In this document: in pieces, positions 27,243 through 36,741 of the stretch
How the letters are laid out: the number at the start of each line of letters is the position of its first letter
How positions within the stretch are numbered: the stretch's first letter is position 1
Source of the DNA: Pseudoalteromonas luteoviolacea H33-S
GTDB taxonomy: Bacteria > Pseudomonadota > Gammaproteobacteria > Enterobacterales > Alteromonadaceae
Assembly (NCBI RefSeq): GCF_001625695.1
Contig: NZ_AUXY01000001.1
Span: 51,780 to 115,779 of the forward strand
Reading direction: 5' to 3'
Length of the DNA stretch: 64,000 bases
Made by a program: the position numbers and the translations under genes
The notes under the pieces: model-generated
Database searches by the model: none
The model's input: only the letters and a program-made list of their open reading frames with translations
What the model was told of the DNA's origin: nothing

Positions 27243-27977
27243 TTAGTTGTTTTCAAAGTAAGTTGTTAAATCATCTGAGCCGCCAATGTGCGCGCCACCA
27301 ATGAATACCTGTGGTACCGTTTCACGTCCTGATAGTGCTTTTAAACTGGTTAAGCTTGCTTGCTGGCCCAGTACCAACTCTTCATAAGCTAGGCCTTTTT
27401 CACTTAGTAGCGCTTTTGCTTTGGCACAGAAAGGACAGCCAGGTTTAGTGATAATTGAAACCGGTTCTGGCTTTTTCTGATTTGGGTTGATGTATTCAAG
27501 CATGGTATCTGCATCAGATACTTCAAACGGGTCGCCCGGTAAATCTGGTTCAATGAACATTTTCTCGATAACGCCATCTTTAACTAACATTGCGTATCTC
27601 CAGCTGCGCTTGCCAAAGCCAAGGTCACTCTTGTCTACCAGCATGCCCATGCCATCTGTGAACTCGCCATTGCCATCTGGGATAAGTGTTACATTTTCTG
27701 CTTCTTGATCTTTTGCCCAAGCGTTCATGACAAAAGTATCGTTAACAGACATACAAATAATGTCATCCACGCCATTTTGCTTGAACACATTTGCCAGCTC
27801 GTTGTAACGAGGTAAGTGTGTTGAAGAACATGTTGGTGTAAACGCACCTGGTAGTGAAAACACGATGACAGTTTTGCCTTTGAATAATTCGTCAGATGTA
27901 ATGTGTTGAAATTCATCACCTACGCGAACTGGGAAAGTGACTGATGGTACGTTTTGGCCTTCAATATTGTTTAGCAT
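27243..27977 (-). CDS. Peroxiredoxin-glutaredoxin fusion (hybrid Prx5)
   Basis: 244 residues in two domains. The N-terminal Prx5-type domain carries the peroxidatic cysteine in [15 protein letters not shown], and the C-terminal glutaredoxin carries CPFC in [16 protein letters not shown]. This hybrid enzyme reduces hydroperoxides with glutathione, the fused glutaredoxin recycling the peroxidase. Ribosome site GAGGAGAA. The upstream region has inverted TTGATTG repeats that may bind a regulator. The flavoprotein gene follows. Confidence 0.93.
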   Translation of the reverse strand: MLNNIEGQNVPSVTFPVRVGDEFQHITSDELFKGKTVIVFSLPGAFTPTCSSTHLPRYNELANVFKQNGVDDIICMSVNDTFVMNAWAKDQEAENVTLIPDGNGEFTDGMGMLVDKSDLGFGKRSWRYAMLVKDGVIEKMFIEPDLPGDPFEVSDADTMLEYINPNQKKPEPVSIITKPGCPFCAKAKALLSEKGLAYEELVLGQQASLTSLKALSGRETVPQVFIGGAHIGGSDDLTTYFENN

Positions 27978-28037
27978 TTTATATTCTCCTCGAAAGTTGA
28001 TGGAGTTATTATGTCGCCGGAACGGTAATTTGTATAT

Positions 28038-28078
28038 TTGATTGAATTAATCGAACCAATCAAAAAAATTGATTGGTT
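28038..28078. promoter_or_regulatory. Inverted TTGATTG/CAATCAA repeats upstream of PGdx
   Basis: TTGATTG at 28038, AACCAATCAA at 28054-28063 and its exact complement TTGATTGGTT at 28069-28078 with a five-A spacer. They lie about 60-100 bases ahead of the PGdx start, so an operator is plausible. No match to the OxyR spacing was seen. Confidence 0.45.
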
Positions 28079-28224
28079 AATTTCACTCTTATCAAAATAT
28101 AGACGTTAAATGACAAATTGATTAGGGGCGTATCAACTAAGGTACGCCTTTAATACTGAGAAGCGAAAAGCGGCCATTGAAGTAAGACCGCAACCGAGCA
28201 TAGGTGAATGGTGTTGGAAGGGGA

Positions 28225-30387
28225 TTAGGACTTGATTGGTAAGGTAAATTGGATCACTACCCCGCCTAAGTCACTGTGCTTTGCTTCAATATGACCCTGA
28301 TGTAACTCAATGATTTTCTCGCAGATTGATAAACCGAGTCCGGAGCCACCCAAATCTCGACTGCGGGATTTGTCACAGCGATAAAGTCGCTCAAATAGCC
28401 GGCCTAATGCCTCGTTGCTCACGCCTGGGGCACTGTCTTCAAAAGTACAAACGATATCTTGTTCTTTTTGCATAACAGTTATTTTGATTTGGCCCGGTTT
28501 GTCTGTGTAATGTACGCTGTTTCTTGCCAAGTTATTAAATACCTGATTGAGTCGGCTGATATCACATTCAACTTTTATAAGTTCTGATAACTGATTGATG
28601 TAGATGACTTCTAGATCCGAGGTATCAATAATGGGCGCGATGGCGATAGTAAGATCATCAAACAAGGCTTTTGCTTGGCACTGTTCAAATTCAAGCCGCA
28701 GGTTGTCTGTATCCGCTTGGGCTAACTCATAAATATCTGCAATCAGGGTATTGAGCATATCAAGCCTTCTTTGTAGCACTTTATACGTTGTTTTCGGATC
28801 TTCTGTTAAATTGTACTCAAGGGCTTCAATATTCAACTTAAGCACGGTTAAAGGCGTACGTAACTCATGGGATACATCTGCAAGTAGTTGTTGTTTTAAG
28901 CTTAGACTTTGGTTGAGTAGCTCAGTTTCTTTTTCCATGACGCGGCGGCGTTTTAAATGGTAAAGATAGAACAGCAAGAGAAAGTTGGTCAGTACGATGA
29001 TGGCTGCTGCTAGGACAACCGTGCGTGTTTTAGTGTCTTGTTGAGACTTCGCAAGGCCTGCTTGTAATTCATTAACCTCAAGTCGCTTTAGGCCTATTTC
29101 GCTATTGAGTTTTTTCGCTTCTAGGCGGGTGGTAATGGCTTGTTGGTTAATTGCTTCTTTAGCCGCGAAGGCGCGTTCTTGATAATGTAAGGCTTGTTCA
29201 AAGTCTGCTAGGTTCTTAAATGCCACAGCAAGGCTTTGCAATACGATGAGGTTATCCTCATTACTGACCTTATCTAGTAGACCGGATAGATGCGCAATGG
29301 CTTCAGAGGGTTTTTCATGAGCCAGTGCCTCACCTAGCTTGACGCTAAATTCATTAAATAGGGTTTTATTATCCTGCGGGCTGAGCTTTTTTAAACTCTG
29401 TGTAATGAGTTTGATGGCTTTAGGGTATTCAGCGTTAGCCAAGGCTATTTTTCCTTGCACAGCGTGTGCTCTGGCTAAGTTTTTCTCGTTTTTAACAATC
29501 GTGAAGAGGTTATTCGCCTTGTCAATTGCAATACGCGCAGCAGTGAGATCTTTAAGTTCAATATATTGCTGTGCAATATGAAGCTGTGTCACCCCCATGT
29601 AGTTTTTATCGTCTAGTTTGGTATCTATCTCATAAGATTTATTGAGTGCGTCAATTGCAGCTTGGTGGTCTGAAAGCTTTTCATAAATACGCGCCAAGCT
29701 GAAGTAGGTTGAAGAAATATGGGCAAGACTTATATCAGGTTCACCGAGCTGAAACTCTAACTGTTGATTTAAAACATCGAGCGCTTTATCAAGTTGGTGG
29801 AAATCTCTATATATTTTGGCTTCTGTACTTAATGCGGCACTGAATAAATGCGCGTTATTAATTTTGTTTGCCGTATCTTTGGCTTGAAACACATGAGAGA
29901 GCGCTTGAAAGTAATCTTTTTGTTCCGAAAGCACGTTAGCTAGCATGCGATGGGCATGGCTTTGCATTCGAACATCGTTTGATTTGGCAAATTGAGCAAC
30001 GGCGTGCTCAAAGTGATGCTTTGAGTCGGTGTTATTACCAAGCAAGATTGCTAAATCCCCTGCTACCCAATGATATTTACCCAAAAAGTTAGCATCCGGA
30101 AACTGGGTTAAATGAGCGGCAAGGTGTTCGAGTCGTTCTGCGGCTAAACTGAATTGATTGGTTCTCACCAAATGCAATGCGCTTCGATGTAAAACGTAGG
30201 TGCGCTGTTTTGCAGTTAAAGCCGGATCTGTGAGTAAGGTGTGTGCATCTTCTAACAAGGCAATTCTATCTTTGTTACCTTTTGCTTCCGACTGTGCTTT
30301 GTACTGTTCGAACTCTTCCAAGGAGTGAGCATGATGACAGTATGTCGCAAGTGACAATAAACACGTCGAGATAAAGACCTTAAACAC
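28225..30387 (-). CDS. Orphan TPR-sensor histidine kinase
   Basis: 720 residues. A signal peptide or N-terminal helix is followed by about 400 residues of TPR-like helical repeats (periplasmic sensor), a helix (VVLAAAIIVLTNFLLLFYLY) and a cytoplasmic kinase core with H box LLADVSHELRTPLTVLK, N box NQVFNNLARNSVHY and G boxes GVSNEALGRLFERLYR and GGSGLGLSICE. Start is GTG. No response regulator gene is adjacent; the nearest is the stand-alone CheY-like gene about 3.4 kb upstream on the other strand. It lies downstream of, and on the same strand as, a beta-solenoid lipoprotein gene. Ligand unknown. Confidence 0.85.
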   Translation of the reverse strand: MFKVFISTCLLSLATYCHHAHSLEEFEQYKAQSEAKGNKDRIALLEDAHTLLTDPALTAKQRTYVLHRSALHLVRTNQFSLAAERLEHLAAHLTQFPDANFLGKYHWVAGDLAILLGNNTDSKHHFEHAVAQFAKSNDVRMQSHAHRMLANVLSEQKDYFQALSHVFQAKDTANKINNAHLFSAALSTEAKIYRDFHQLDKALDVLNQQLEFQLGEPDISLAHISSTYFSLARIYEKLSDHQAAIDALNKSYEIDTKLDDKNYMGVTQLHIAQQYIELKDLTAARIAIDKANNLFTIVKNEKNLARAHAVQGKIALANAEYPKAIKLITQSLKKLSPQDNKTLFNEFSVKLGEALAHEKPSEAIAHLSGLLDKVSNEDNLIVLQSLAVAFKNLADFEQALHYQERAFAAKEAINQQAITTRLEAKKLNSEIGLKRLEVNELQAGLAKSQQDTKTRTVVLAAAIIVLTNFLLLFYLYHLKRRRVMEKETELLNQSLSLKQQLLADVSHELRTPLTVLKLNIEALEYNLTEDPKTTYKVLQRRLDMLNTLIADIYELAQADTDNLRLEFEQCQAKALFDDLTIAIAPIIDTSDLEVIYINQLSELIKVECDISRLNQVFNNLARNSVHYTDKPGQIKITVMQKEQDIVCTFEDSAPGVSNEALGRLFERLYRCDKSRSRDLGGSGLGLSICEKIIELHQGHIEAKHSDLGGVVIQFTLPIKS

Positions 30388-30570
30388 AGAATTCCCATAG
30401 GTTTAGCAAGCAAGAGAACTATATTATGAAAACTGAGTAGGATGGGATATAGGTAATTATTATTAACAATACCAGATTGCTATGCATTTTTTTCAAATAT
30501 GCGACAGCTTTGGCATAAGTAAATGTCGTAATGGGTCGGAAGTTCTTCTTGTAGAGTCATCACTTTTAAG

Positions 30571-30597
30571 GCTGTGCCCTATTTTTAGGGGCACAGC
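30571..30597 (-). terminator. Hairpin downstream of the beta-solenoid lipoprotein gene
   Basis: GCTGTGCCC / GGGCACAGC, nine perfect pairs, 31 bases past the stop of the minus-strand lipoprotein gene. No T tract follows, so termination is only possible. Confidence 0.4.
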
Positions 30598-30627
30598 GAT
30601 TTGTATGTGGTTAGCTTTAGTGCCTCA

Positions 30628-31608
30628 TTATCTATCTAGATTGAGGGTTGAGACATGTGAAACATTCGAGATTTTAACGTCACCTGAACCATCTTCCGTG
30701 ATTTCCAGTGCATGACTATCACTGACTGCAATATCACCAGCATCATCTTCAATCGATACCTGGCCTCTTGTTTGTGTTACCCTGATATCTCCAGAGCCGT
30801 CATCAATAGTGACATTACTTGCTATGTTCGAAATTTTTATATCACCCGCATCATCTTTGAGTGTTACCGATTGACCTCCAATGATATCAATTTCACCAGA
30901 GCCGTCTTCAAGGGTGATCTCACCTATAATATTTCTTAGCTTGATATTGCCAGATTCATCATCAATGAAGACAAATTGACCTGCGTTGATATTAATATCT
31001 CCAGAACCATCTTGAATATGAATGCCTTGTTTTGCATTGGTTAGGGTGATCTGCCCCGAACCATCCTGAATACGGATATCTTTTGCTGCATTGGTAACAG
31101 TAATATGACCTGAGCCATCTTCAATATTGATTTCGCCATCGATATCGGCCAGTTCGATGTAACCTGAGTTATCGTCTATGGTAATGCCTTTGACATTAGA
31201 GACTGAAATATCCCCAGAGCCATCATCTATTTCAAGTAGCATATGTTGTGGCATGTGTACCTCAACACTAATTTGCGGGCTTTGGCCTGAATACCAAGCC
31301 ACACCTATGTATGCATCATGTTTGGCAATCAGTTTTGCTGTATCGCCCTGCTTATCTAATGTGAGTGTGTAGCTTCTGTCGGGGGCTGTGATGATGTGTG
31401 CAGTGAGTGAGATAGACTTGGCGTCTTCTATGCCTTTGACAACAATATTGCCTGCACTGTTGTCTATCTTAAGTTCAGTTAGATCTGCTGAAGATAGAGA
31501 GAGTGTTTTAGTTTGTTCTATTAGTTCATCTTGAGCATGTCCGTTGACGTGTACTACGCAGCCACTTAGTAGTAAACCGGCGATAATAGGTGTAATTATT
31601 CTTTTCAT
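30628..31608 (-). CDS. Beta-solenoid lipoprotein with eleven 17-18-residue repeats
   Basis: 326 residues. Lipobox LLSGC near residue 17, an initial ~105-residue region, then eleven consecutive repeats of 17 or 18 residues with core I-x-D-G-S-G-D-I-x-V-x-N (for example IDDGSGDIRVTQ). The fold should be a right- or left-handed beta solenoid with a ladder of acidic residues along one edge. Related to DUF4097-type putative adhesins. It is probably outer-membrane or periplasm attached. The neighbouring TPR kinase might sense it or its ligand, but that is inference. The regular 51-54-bp repeat could allow recombination changes in turn number. Confidence 0.8.
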   Translation of the reverse strand: MKRIITPIIAGLLLSGCVVHVNGHAQDELIEQTKTLSLSSADLTELKIDNSAGNIVVKGIEDAKSISLTAHIITAPDRSYTLTLDKQGDTAKLIAKHDAYIGVAWYSGQSPQISVEVHMPQHMLLEIDDGSGDISVSNVKGITIDDNSGYIELADIDGEINIEDGSGHITVTNAAKDIRIQDGSGQITLTNAKQGIHIQDGSGDININAGQFVFIDDESGNIKLRNIIGEITLEDGSGEIDIIGGQSVTLKDDAGDIKISNIASNVTIDDGSGDIRVTQTRGQVSIEDDAGDIAVSDSHALEITEDGSGDVKISNVSHVSTLNLDR

Positions 31609-31836
31609 CTTTTTAGTCTTATTCGAGTTTGTTGCTGATATTACAGCAAAGATAAGGCCACATTCGAATAAACCTATAAAACATTGATATTTAATGTTTT
31701 TATTTTTTCACTTTCTGTTGGCGTATGACTTTTTTGACCAAAATATAGTGTTATAAGTAATAAAATCGTCAATTCTGTGTCACGATGTGGTCAACTTAAT
31801 CATGCAGATTCTTTTCAAGGTACTCAGTGAGCTAAG

Positions 31837-32622
31837 GTGAAGGTATTGCAAGAGGTGATAATTGCAGATGCACTCGCACAACAGTATGAGGCGCCATGCA
31901 CAGCGGCACCAGACTCTGCACTATTTCTGGGAGTGGGAGATGCAAGCTCTGTGGAGTTAGGTAACTCTGCCTGTTTATTGATACGTAATAACCTACCGTG
32001 GCTGTTAATTGACTGCGGTCATGATACGTTAAGACGCTTTGCTGAGGTATTTTCAAATAGATTGCCTGAGCATATTTTTATTACCCATTTGCACTACGAC
32101 CACGTTGGTGGACTTGAGCAACTGTATTTTAAGGCGGCACTGGCTGGCAAACCGGTGAGATTATATGTGCCCGTTTCTTTAGTCACGCAGTTGTGCGCTA
32201 TGCTCAGATATACCAAGCTTGCCGAGGAAAAAACAGATGTGTGGCAGACATTCATACTGCATCCTGTGAGCGAGTATTTTTGGCATCAAGACTTAAAAGT
32301 TTATACATACCCAGTACGTCACCATGCGCCTAATTCTGCATTTGCATTACACTTACCCGGTGTGATGTTTTATTCAGGAGATACCCGCCCTATCCCTGAG
32401 TTGTTGTCTCATGTTTCTGCTAAAAGCGAAATCATATTTCACGATTGTGCGGTTGCAGGCAACCCTAGTCACAGCGGAATAGATGACTTGCTCAGAGAGT
32501 ACTCAGGTGCTTTGTTGAGTCGTTTATGTGTATACCATTACCATAGCGCGTCTGATCGAGCGCATTTTGACCGTGCAGGGCTAAGATATGCACGTGCTTT
32601 AAGCGCTATTCACTTGCGCTAA
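31837..32622 (+). CDS. Metallo-beta-lactamase-fold hydrolase
   Basis: 261 residues. Metal ligands in FITHLHYDHVGG (HxHxDH), YPVRHHAPNS, MFYSGDTRP and IIFHDC place it in the RNase Z/ElaC-like branch of the MBL fold. The start is GTG at 31837 with only a weak ribosome site; no better start is in frame. Substrate unknown; a nuclease or small-ester hydrolase is possible. Single gene. Confidence 0.75.
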   Translation: MKVLQEVIIADALAQQYEAPCTAAPDSALFLGVGDASSVELGNSACLLIRNNLPWLLIDCGHDTLRRFAEVFSNRLPEHIFITHLHYDHVGGLEQLYFKAALAGKPVRLYVPVSLVTQLCAMLRYTKLAEEKTDVWQTFILHPVSEYFWHQDLKVYTYPVRHHAPNSAFALHLPGVMFYSGDTRPIPELLSHVSAKSEIIFHDCAVAGNPSHSGIDDLLREYSGALLSRLCVYHYHSASDRAHFDRAGLRYARALSAIHLR

Positions 32623-32814
32623 ATTTAATTGAACGATTTATGCACATAGTGGGGTGTTTTGTACCCATTTAACGCAAGAAATCGCATTTTAATAACATTT
32701 TAACTATTTTCCGTTATACTTGCGTCAATTTAGATTACACTGAATCGTTTACCTGAGTAACTTCTAGCGTTTATATGTGCATGTTTGCACTTGGAAACTA
32801 ACTTTTGGCTCGTT

Positions 32815-32845
32815 GTAAGCGCTTACGTCTACAACCGATATCGGT
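32815..32845. promoter_or_regulatory. Two perfect 12-bp palindromes
   Basis: GTAAGCGCTTAC at 32815-32826 contains the AANCGNTT core typical of LacI-family operators. ACCGATATCGGT follows at 32834-32845. They lie 50-80 bases upstream of an acetyltransferase gene. No LacI-type gene is in the window, so binding is speculative; both could also form RNA stems. Confidence 0.4.
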
Positions 32846-32894
32846 GTATTTTCGCAGTGTGCGAGCGACAAAATAACAATGTTAAAGGGACCCT

Positions 32895-33359
32895 ATGCAG
32901 CTAGTAGAGCTAAAGCCTGACGATCCTAATGTACAAGATTTATTCTCGGAAATAGATCGATTAATGAATACCCTTTACCCTATTGCCAGTGATCAATCGC
33001 TTGCTTTAGAGGAATTGAATCAGCCAAATGTGAGAGCGGTTGGTTTAAAAGATGAATCTGAAATTGTGGCATGTGGTGCCATTGTTAAGCAGTTTGATAA
33101 AACCTTGTATGGTGAAATTAAACGTCTCTATGTTAAGCCTAGTTATCGTGGTAAAGGGTTGTCGAAGCGTATCATGCAAATTTTATTGCATTACGCGGGT
33201 GATGCTCAAATACCGCTGATCCGTTTAGAGACAGGTGTGAAGCAAGAAGAGTCAATTAAACTGTATGAATCTTTAGGCTTTGACCGCTGTGAGCGATTTG
33301 GTTTATACAGAGATAACCCTTTGAGTGTGTTTATGTCTTTATCTCTTAAATCTGAGTAA
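32895..33359 (+). CDS. GNAT-family acetyltransferase
   Basis: 154 residues. The acetyl-CoA motif VKPSYRGKGLSKRIM and the late LYESLGFDRCERFG are standard for GNAT enzymes. Ribosome site AAGGGA. Substrate unknown. Palindromic sequences precede it. Confidence 0.85.
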   Translation: MQLVELKPDDPNVQDLFSEIDRLMNTLYPIASDQSLALEELNQPNVRAVGLKDESEIVACGAIVKQFDKTLYGEIKRLYVKPSYRGKGLSKRIMQILLHYAGDAQIPLIRLETGVKQEESIKLYESLGFDRCERFGLYRDNPLSVFMSLSLKSE

Positions 33360-33364
33360 GCCGT

Positions 33365-33604
33365 TTAGCTAAATCGAATGGTTTCAAAAAAAGGATTTTG
33401 AGTCACAGCTGTCAGCTCTTTTATGGCATCTAACTCAATCATGACTTCTTCAGAGCCCTGTTCGATGACTAGACATTGTATTCTCTTTTCGTCGTATACA
33501 ATGTCTTTTGCCCTACCCTCAAAGGCTTCAGTTTCTGTCTTAACTTTCAGTATGAAGTACTTCATACATGCAATTTCAATTAAGTCGCTTTGCTCACATT
33601 TCAT
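33365..33604 (-). CDS. rof: Rho-binding antiterminator (Rof/YaeO family)
   Basis: 79 residues. The pattern CEQSDLIEIACMKYFILKV...GRAKDIVYD...LVIEQGSEEVMIELDAI follows Rof (CxxxDxxExAC, then a beta barrel), a protein that binds Rho and lowers termination. Length and the Cys-Asp-Glu positions fit; the similarity is moderate. It converges tail-to-tail with the acetyltransferase. Confidence 0.7.
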   Translation of the reverse strand: MKCEQSDLIEIACMKYFILKVKTETEAFEGRAKDIVYDEKRIQCLVIEQGSEEVMIELDAIKELTAVTQNPFFETIRFS

Positions 33605-33762
33605 TGCCAGTTCACGCTTTTATCTTCTTAAATCAACCATACCATAGCTGAAGGCCTTTTAGGATAGCTGTTTTTGTGGTTGTAAAGGGGTTAGACAAGC
33701 AAATAAAAATTGACTAGCTTTGTAGTTCGAAACTTATTCTATGCACGTAATAAGGACATAAG

Positions 33763-34152
33763 ATGAGAATTTTAGTGGTAGATGATATGACATCAATGCG
33801 CCATGTCATGATTAATATGTTGAGAAATCTGGGCTTTGATAATATTGACGAGGCCACAGATGGCAAGCAGGCATTAATGCTCTTGGGCAAGCGTAAGTAT
33901 CATTTGGTTATCTCAGATCTAAATATGCCACATGTCGACGGACTCACCTTATTGAGTAAAATTAGAGAGACACCACAACTGTCAAAAGTACCTGTCTTAA
34001 TGGTGACGTGTGAAAGCAGTAAAGAACGGGTGCAGGCAATTTTATTAAAAAAAGTAGATGGATTTGTGGTGAAGCCATTTAATATGGCAACGTTAATTCA
34101 GCAGCTTAAACGCATTAATGTTTTGGATGAGCACGGCCAACTATGCAGTTAG
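33763..34152 (+). CDS. Stand-alone CheY-like response regulator
   Basis: 129 residues, receiver domain only. Acidic pocket VVDDM, phospho-acceptor in LVISDLNMP, threonine in VLMVTCESS and lysine in VVKPFN. No output domain and no chemotaxis genes nearby. Ribosome site AAGGA. A bidirectional terminator follows. Partner kinase unknown. Confidence 0.9.
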   Translation: MRILVVDDMTSMRHVMINMLRNLGFDNIDEATDGKQALMLLGKRKYHLVISDLNMPHVDGLTLLSKIRETPQLSKVPVLMVTCESSKERVQAILLKKVDGFVVKPFNMATLIQQLKRINVLDEHGQLCS

Positions 34153-34175
34153 TAGCCTGGGTGTGAACTAAGTAG

Positions 34176-34204
34176 AAAAAGGGCATATTGAATATGCCCT
34201 TTTT
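34176..34204. terminator. Bidirectional terminator
   Basis: AAAAAGGGCATATT / AATATGCCCTTTTT around a single-base loop centre. T runs on both strands serve the CheY-like gene and the convergent M3 peptidase gene. Confidence 0.9.
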
Positions 34205-34222
34205 GTGGTCAAAAAGCCAATA

Positions 34223-36385
34223 TTACTTGGTCTCTGGGAAACCTCTGTCGCGCATCAATGCACTGACATCTGCGTCACGACCACGGAACTTGCGATAAGC
34301 TTCAGCTGGGTCCATCGCATTTCTAACTGCAAATAAGTAGTCTACCAAACGTTTAGCAACGTCTTTATCGTAAAAACCACCTGGTGCATTGGCAAACGCT
34401 TCAGCAGCATCTGACGTCAGTACTTCTGCCCATAGGTAACCGTAGTAAGCGGTAGCATAGCCTTCGCCTGAGAAAACATGGCCAAAGTGTGTTGTTCTAT
34501 GGCGCATAACAACTTCGCTAGGCATACCAATCGCTTCAAGTTGTGCTTTTTCAAACGCTACAGGGTCGCCAATTTTATCTGGATCAGTTGTGTGGAACTT
34601 CATATCCATAATGGCAGATGCCAAGTATTCAGTGGTTGCAAAACCTTGATTGAAAGTTGCAGACTCTTTGATCTTCTTGACTAAAGATTGTGGCATTGGC
34701 TTGCCAGTCTCATGATGAACTAAGAATTTATTGATAACTTCTTCGGTAGACAACCAGCGCTCAAGCAATTGTGACTGAAACTCAGTATAGTCACGTACAC
34801 CTGCGTTTGAACTTGGGTATTTCACGTTTGAAGAGAGCGCGTGTAGTGAGTGACCAAACTCATGGAAATAAGTTTCTGCATCGCTCCATGATACAAGTGT
34901 TGCTTTGTCTTCAGGGCCTTTAACGAAGTTAGAGTTGTTGGTACTGAGTACATTAGTTTTGCCATCCATAGAAGTATGGCTACGGAATGATACAGCCCAT
35001 GCACCAGAGCGCTTACCTTGACGAGCAAACGGGTCTAAATACCATAAACCAATATGCTTACCTGTTGTTTTATCTGTGACTTCCCATACCTTTACATCTT
35101 CATGATAAACTGGCACAGAGCCGTCTTCAATAGGTGAAAACTCATAGTTAAATAGTCGGCCTGCAACATAGAACATCGCATCAGTGAGCTTGTCTAATTG
35201 CAAGTACTGCTTAATTTCATTTGAGTCTAGGTCATATTTTGCTTTACGTACTTTTTCTGCATAAAAACGGTAATCCCAAGGCTCAATTGTAATATTTGCA
35301 CCGTCTTTATCCGCGATCGCTTGCATATCTGCAACTTCTTCTTTAACGCGTGCAATAGCAGCAGGCCATACTTTATCCATTAAAGCGATGGCATTTTCTG
35401 GGTTTTTCGCCATGCGGTCTTCTAATCGCCACTGTGCATAGTCTTCGTAGCCAAGCAGTTCAACACGCTCGCGACGCAGTTTTAGGATCTCTGAGATCAC
35501 CGCTTTGTTGTTGTGCTCTCCTGCATTGTTTCCGCGGCTGTAATAGTTTTGCCAAACTGCTTTACGTAGCTCACGTTCAGTTGAGTAGGTTAAAAACGGA
35601 TCCATTGATGAGCGTGTATTGGTGATCGCATATTTACCTGGTTGGCCTTTTTTCTCTGCTGCACTTGCTGCTGAATCAATAAATGCTTGTGGCAAGCCAG
35701 ATAGCTGATCTTTGGTCAAGAAAGTGGTGTAACCTTCTTCATCTGCAAGTACGTTATTACCAAATTGTGTGTATAGTTTTGATAGTTGCAGGTTGATCTC
35801 TGCATAACGCTCAGAATTTTCGCCTTCTAAGGTTGCGCCATGACGAGCAAAGCTATTGTATTGACTCCAAGTGACGCGTTGTTGCTCTGGCGTCAATGTT
35901 TTAAATTCAGCACCTTCATAAACCGCTTTTACACGCTGGAATAGCGCTTTGTTTTGGTTACGTTTTGATTCGAACTCTGACATCTTTGCCATCACAATAG
36001 CTTGCTGCTTGCGCACTTCTGGTGAAGACAGGTTCGTAATATAGGTAACGAAATATGGGTACATGTTGTCTACAGCGCTTCCCGAGCGTTCAAGTGCTGC
36101 AATGGTATTTTCAAATGTAGGTACGTCAGAGTTGTTGACGATAGCATCAAGCTCAGCCAGTTGTTCGGCAAGCGCAATTTCAGCCGCAGGTACTAAATCT
36201 TCTAGCTTCATCTCGCCAAACTGAGGAACCCCTTGATAAGGCCCGGTATACTCTTTTAATAATGGGTTTGAGTATTGTTTTTTTACTTGTTCAACTGGTG
36301 CTGAGTCTTGTGAGCTAGGGGTCGTGCCGCACCCAGCTAGCGCTAAACATACCGCAGCGCTTAAAAATGACATTTTTAATTTCAT
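34223..36385 (-). CDS. dcp: M3-family peptidyl-dipeptidase lipoprotein
   Basis: 720-residue zinc metallopeptidase that removes C-terminal dipeptides from short peptides. The thimet-type site is AETYFHEFGHSLHALSS, with the downstream glutamate in the helix that follows. The N-terminus is a lipoprotein signal with lipobox LALAGC, so it acts in the periplasm, unlike the cytoplasmic E. coli Dcp. Length and C-terminal blocks (FGHVFSGEGYATAYYGYLW) agree with the Dcp group. Confidence 0.9.
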   Translation of the reverse strand: MKLKMSFLSAAVCLALAGCGTTPSSQDSAPVEQVKKQYSNPLLKEYTGPYQGVPQFGEMKLEDLVPAAEIALAEQLAELDAIVNNSDVPTFENTIAALERSGSAVDNMYPYFVTYITNLSSPEVRKQQAIVMAKMSEFESKRNQNKALFQRVKAVYEGAEFKTLTPEQQRVTWSQYNSFARHGATLEGENSERYAEINLQLSKLYTQFGNNVLADEEGYTTFLTKDQLSGLPQAFIDSAASAAEKKGQPGKYAITNTRSSMDPFLTYSTERELRKAVWQNYYSRGNNAGEHNNKAVISEILKLRRERVELLGYEDYAQWRLEDRMAKNPENAIALMDKVWPAAIARVKEEVADMQAIADKDGANITIEPWDYRFYAEKVRKAKYDLDSNEIKQYLQLDKLTDAMFYVAGRLFNYEFSPIEDGSVPVYHEDVKVWEVTDKTTGKHIGLWYLDPFARQGKRSGAWAVSFRSHTSMDGKTNVLSTNNSNFVKGPEDKATLVSWSDAETYFHEFGHSLHALSSNVKYPSSNAGVRDYTEFQSQLLERWLSTEEVINKFLVHHETGKPMPQSLVKKIKESATFNQGFATTEYLASAIMDMKFHTTDPDKIGDPVAFEKAQLEAIGMPSEVVMRHRTTHFGHVFSGEGYATAYYGYLWAEVLTSDAAEAFANAPGGFYDKDVAKRLVDYLFAVRNAMDPAEAYRKFRGRDADVSALMRDRGFPETK

Positions 36386-36741
36386 AGTGTTCTCAGTTTG
36401 TTCGATTGATAATTGTGAGTCTTTACGTTGTAACCCTGACCAAATATTGGTCGCTATATCTGATGTTTTGGAGATACAAGCTTGCTATTTCGGGGACATA
36501 CTACTGCAATACCGATAAAGTGCAAATTTGATCAAAGGTAAAAGTATTGCAAAATGTTTAGGTGATATCAGTCGGTGATTCTATCGCTCATAAGCCACTG
36601 TTTATCGAAAATTTAGTGAAATTTTTTATTTTCAAATGTTTAAATTTAATAAATTTTAATTGCTTTCATAAAACTTTCCCTTGATTGTTGGTTAAAATTG
36701 ATCCACTTTAATGACACATACTACAAACCCGTGATGACATC
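36386..36741. other. Intergenic region, no gene seen
   Basis: 356 bases between divergent genes. Low-complexity AT-rich DNA around 36610-36670; no repeats or RNA genes recognised. It should hold the promoters of the M3 peptidase and DJ-1 genes. Confidence 0.5.
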
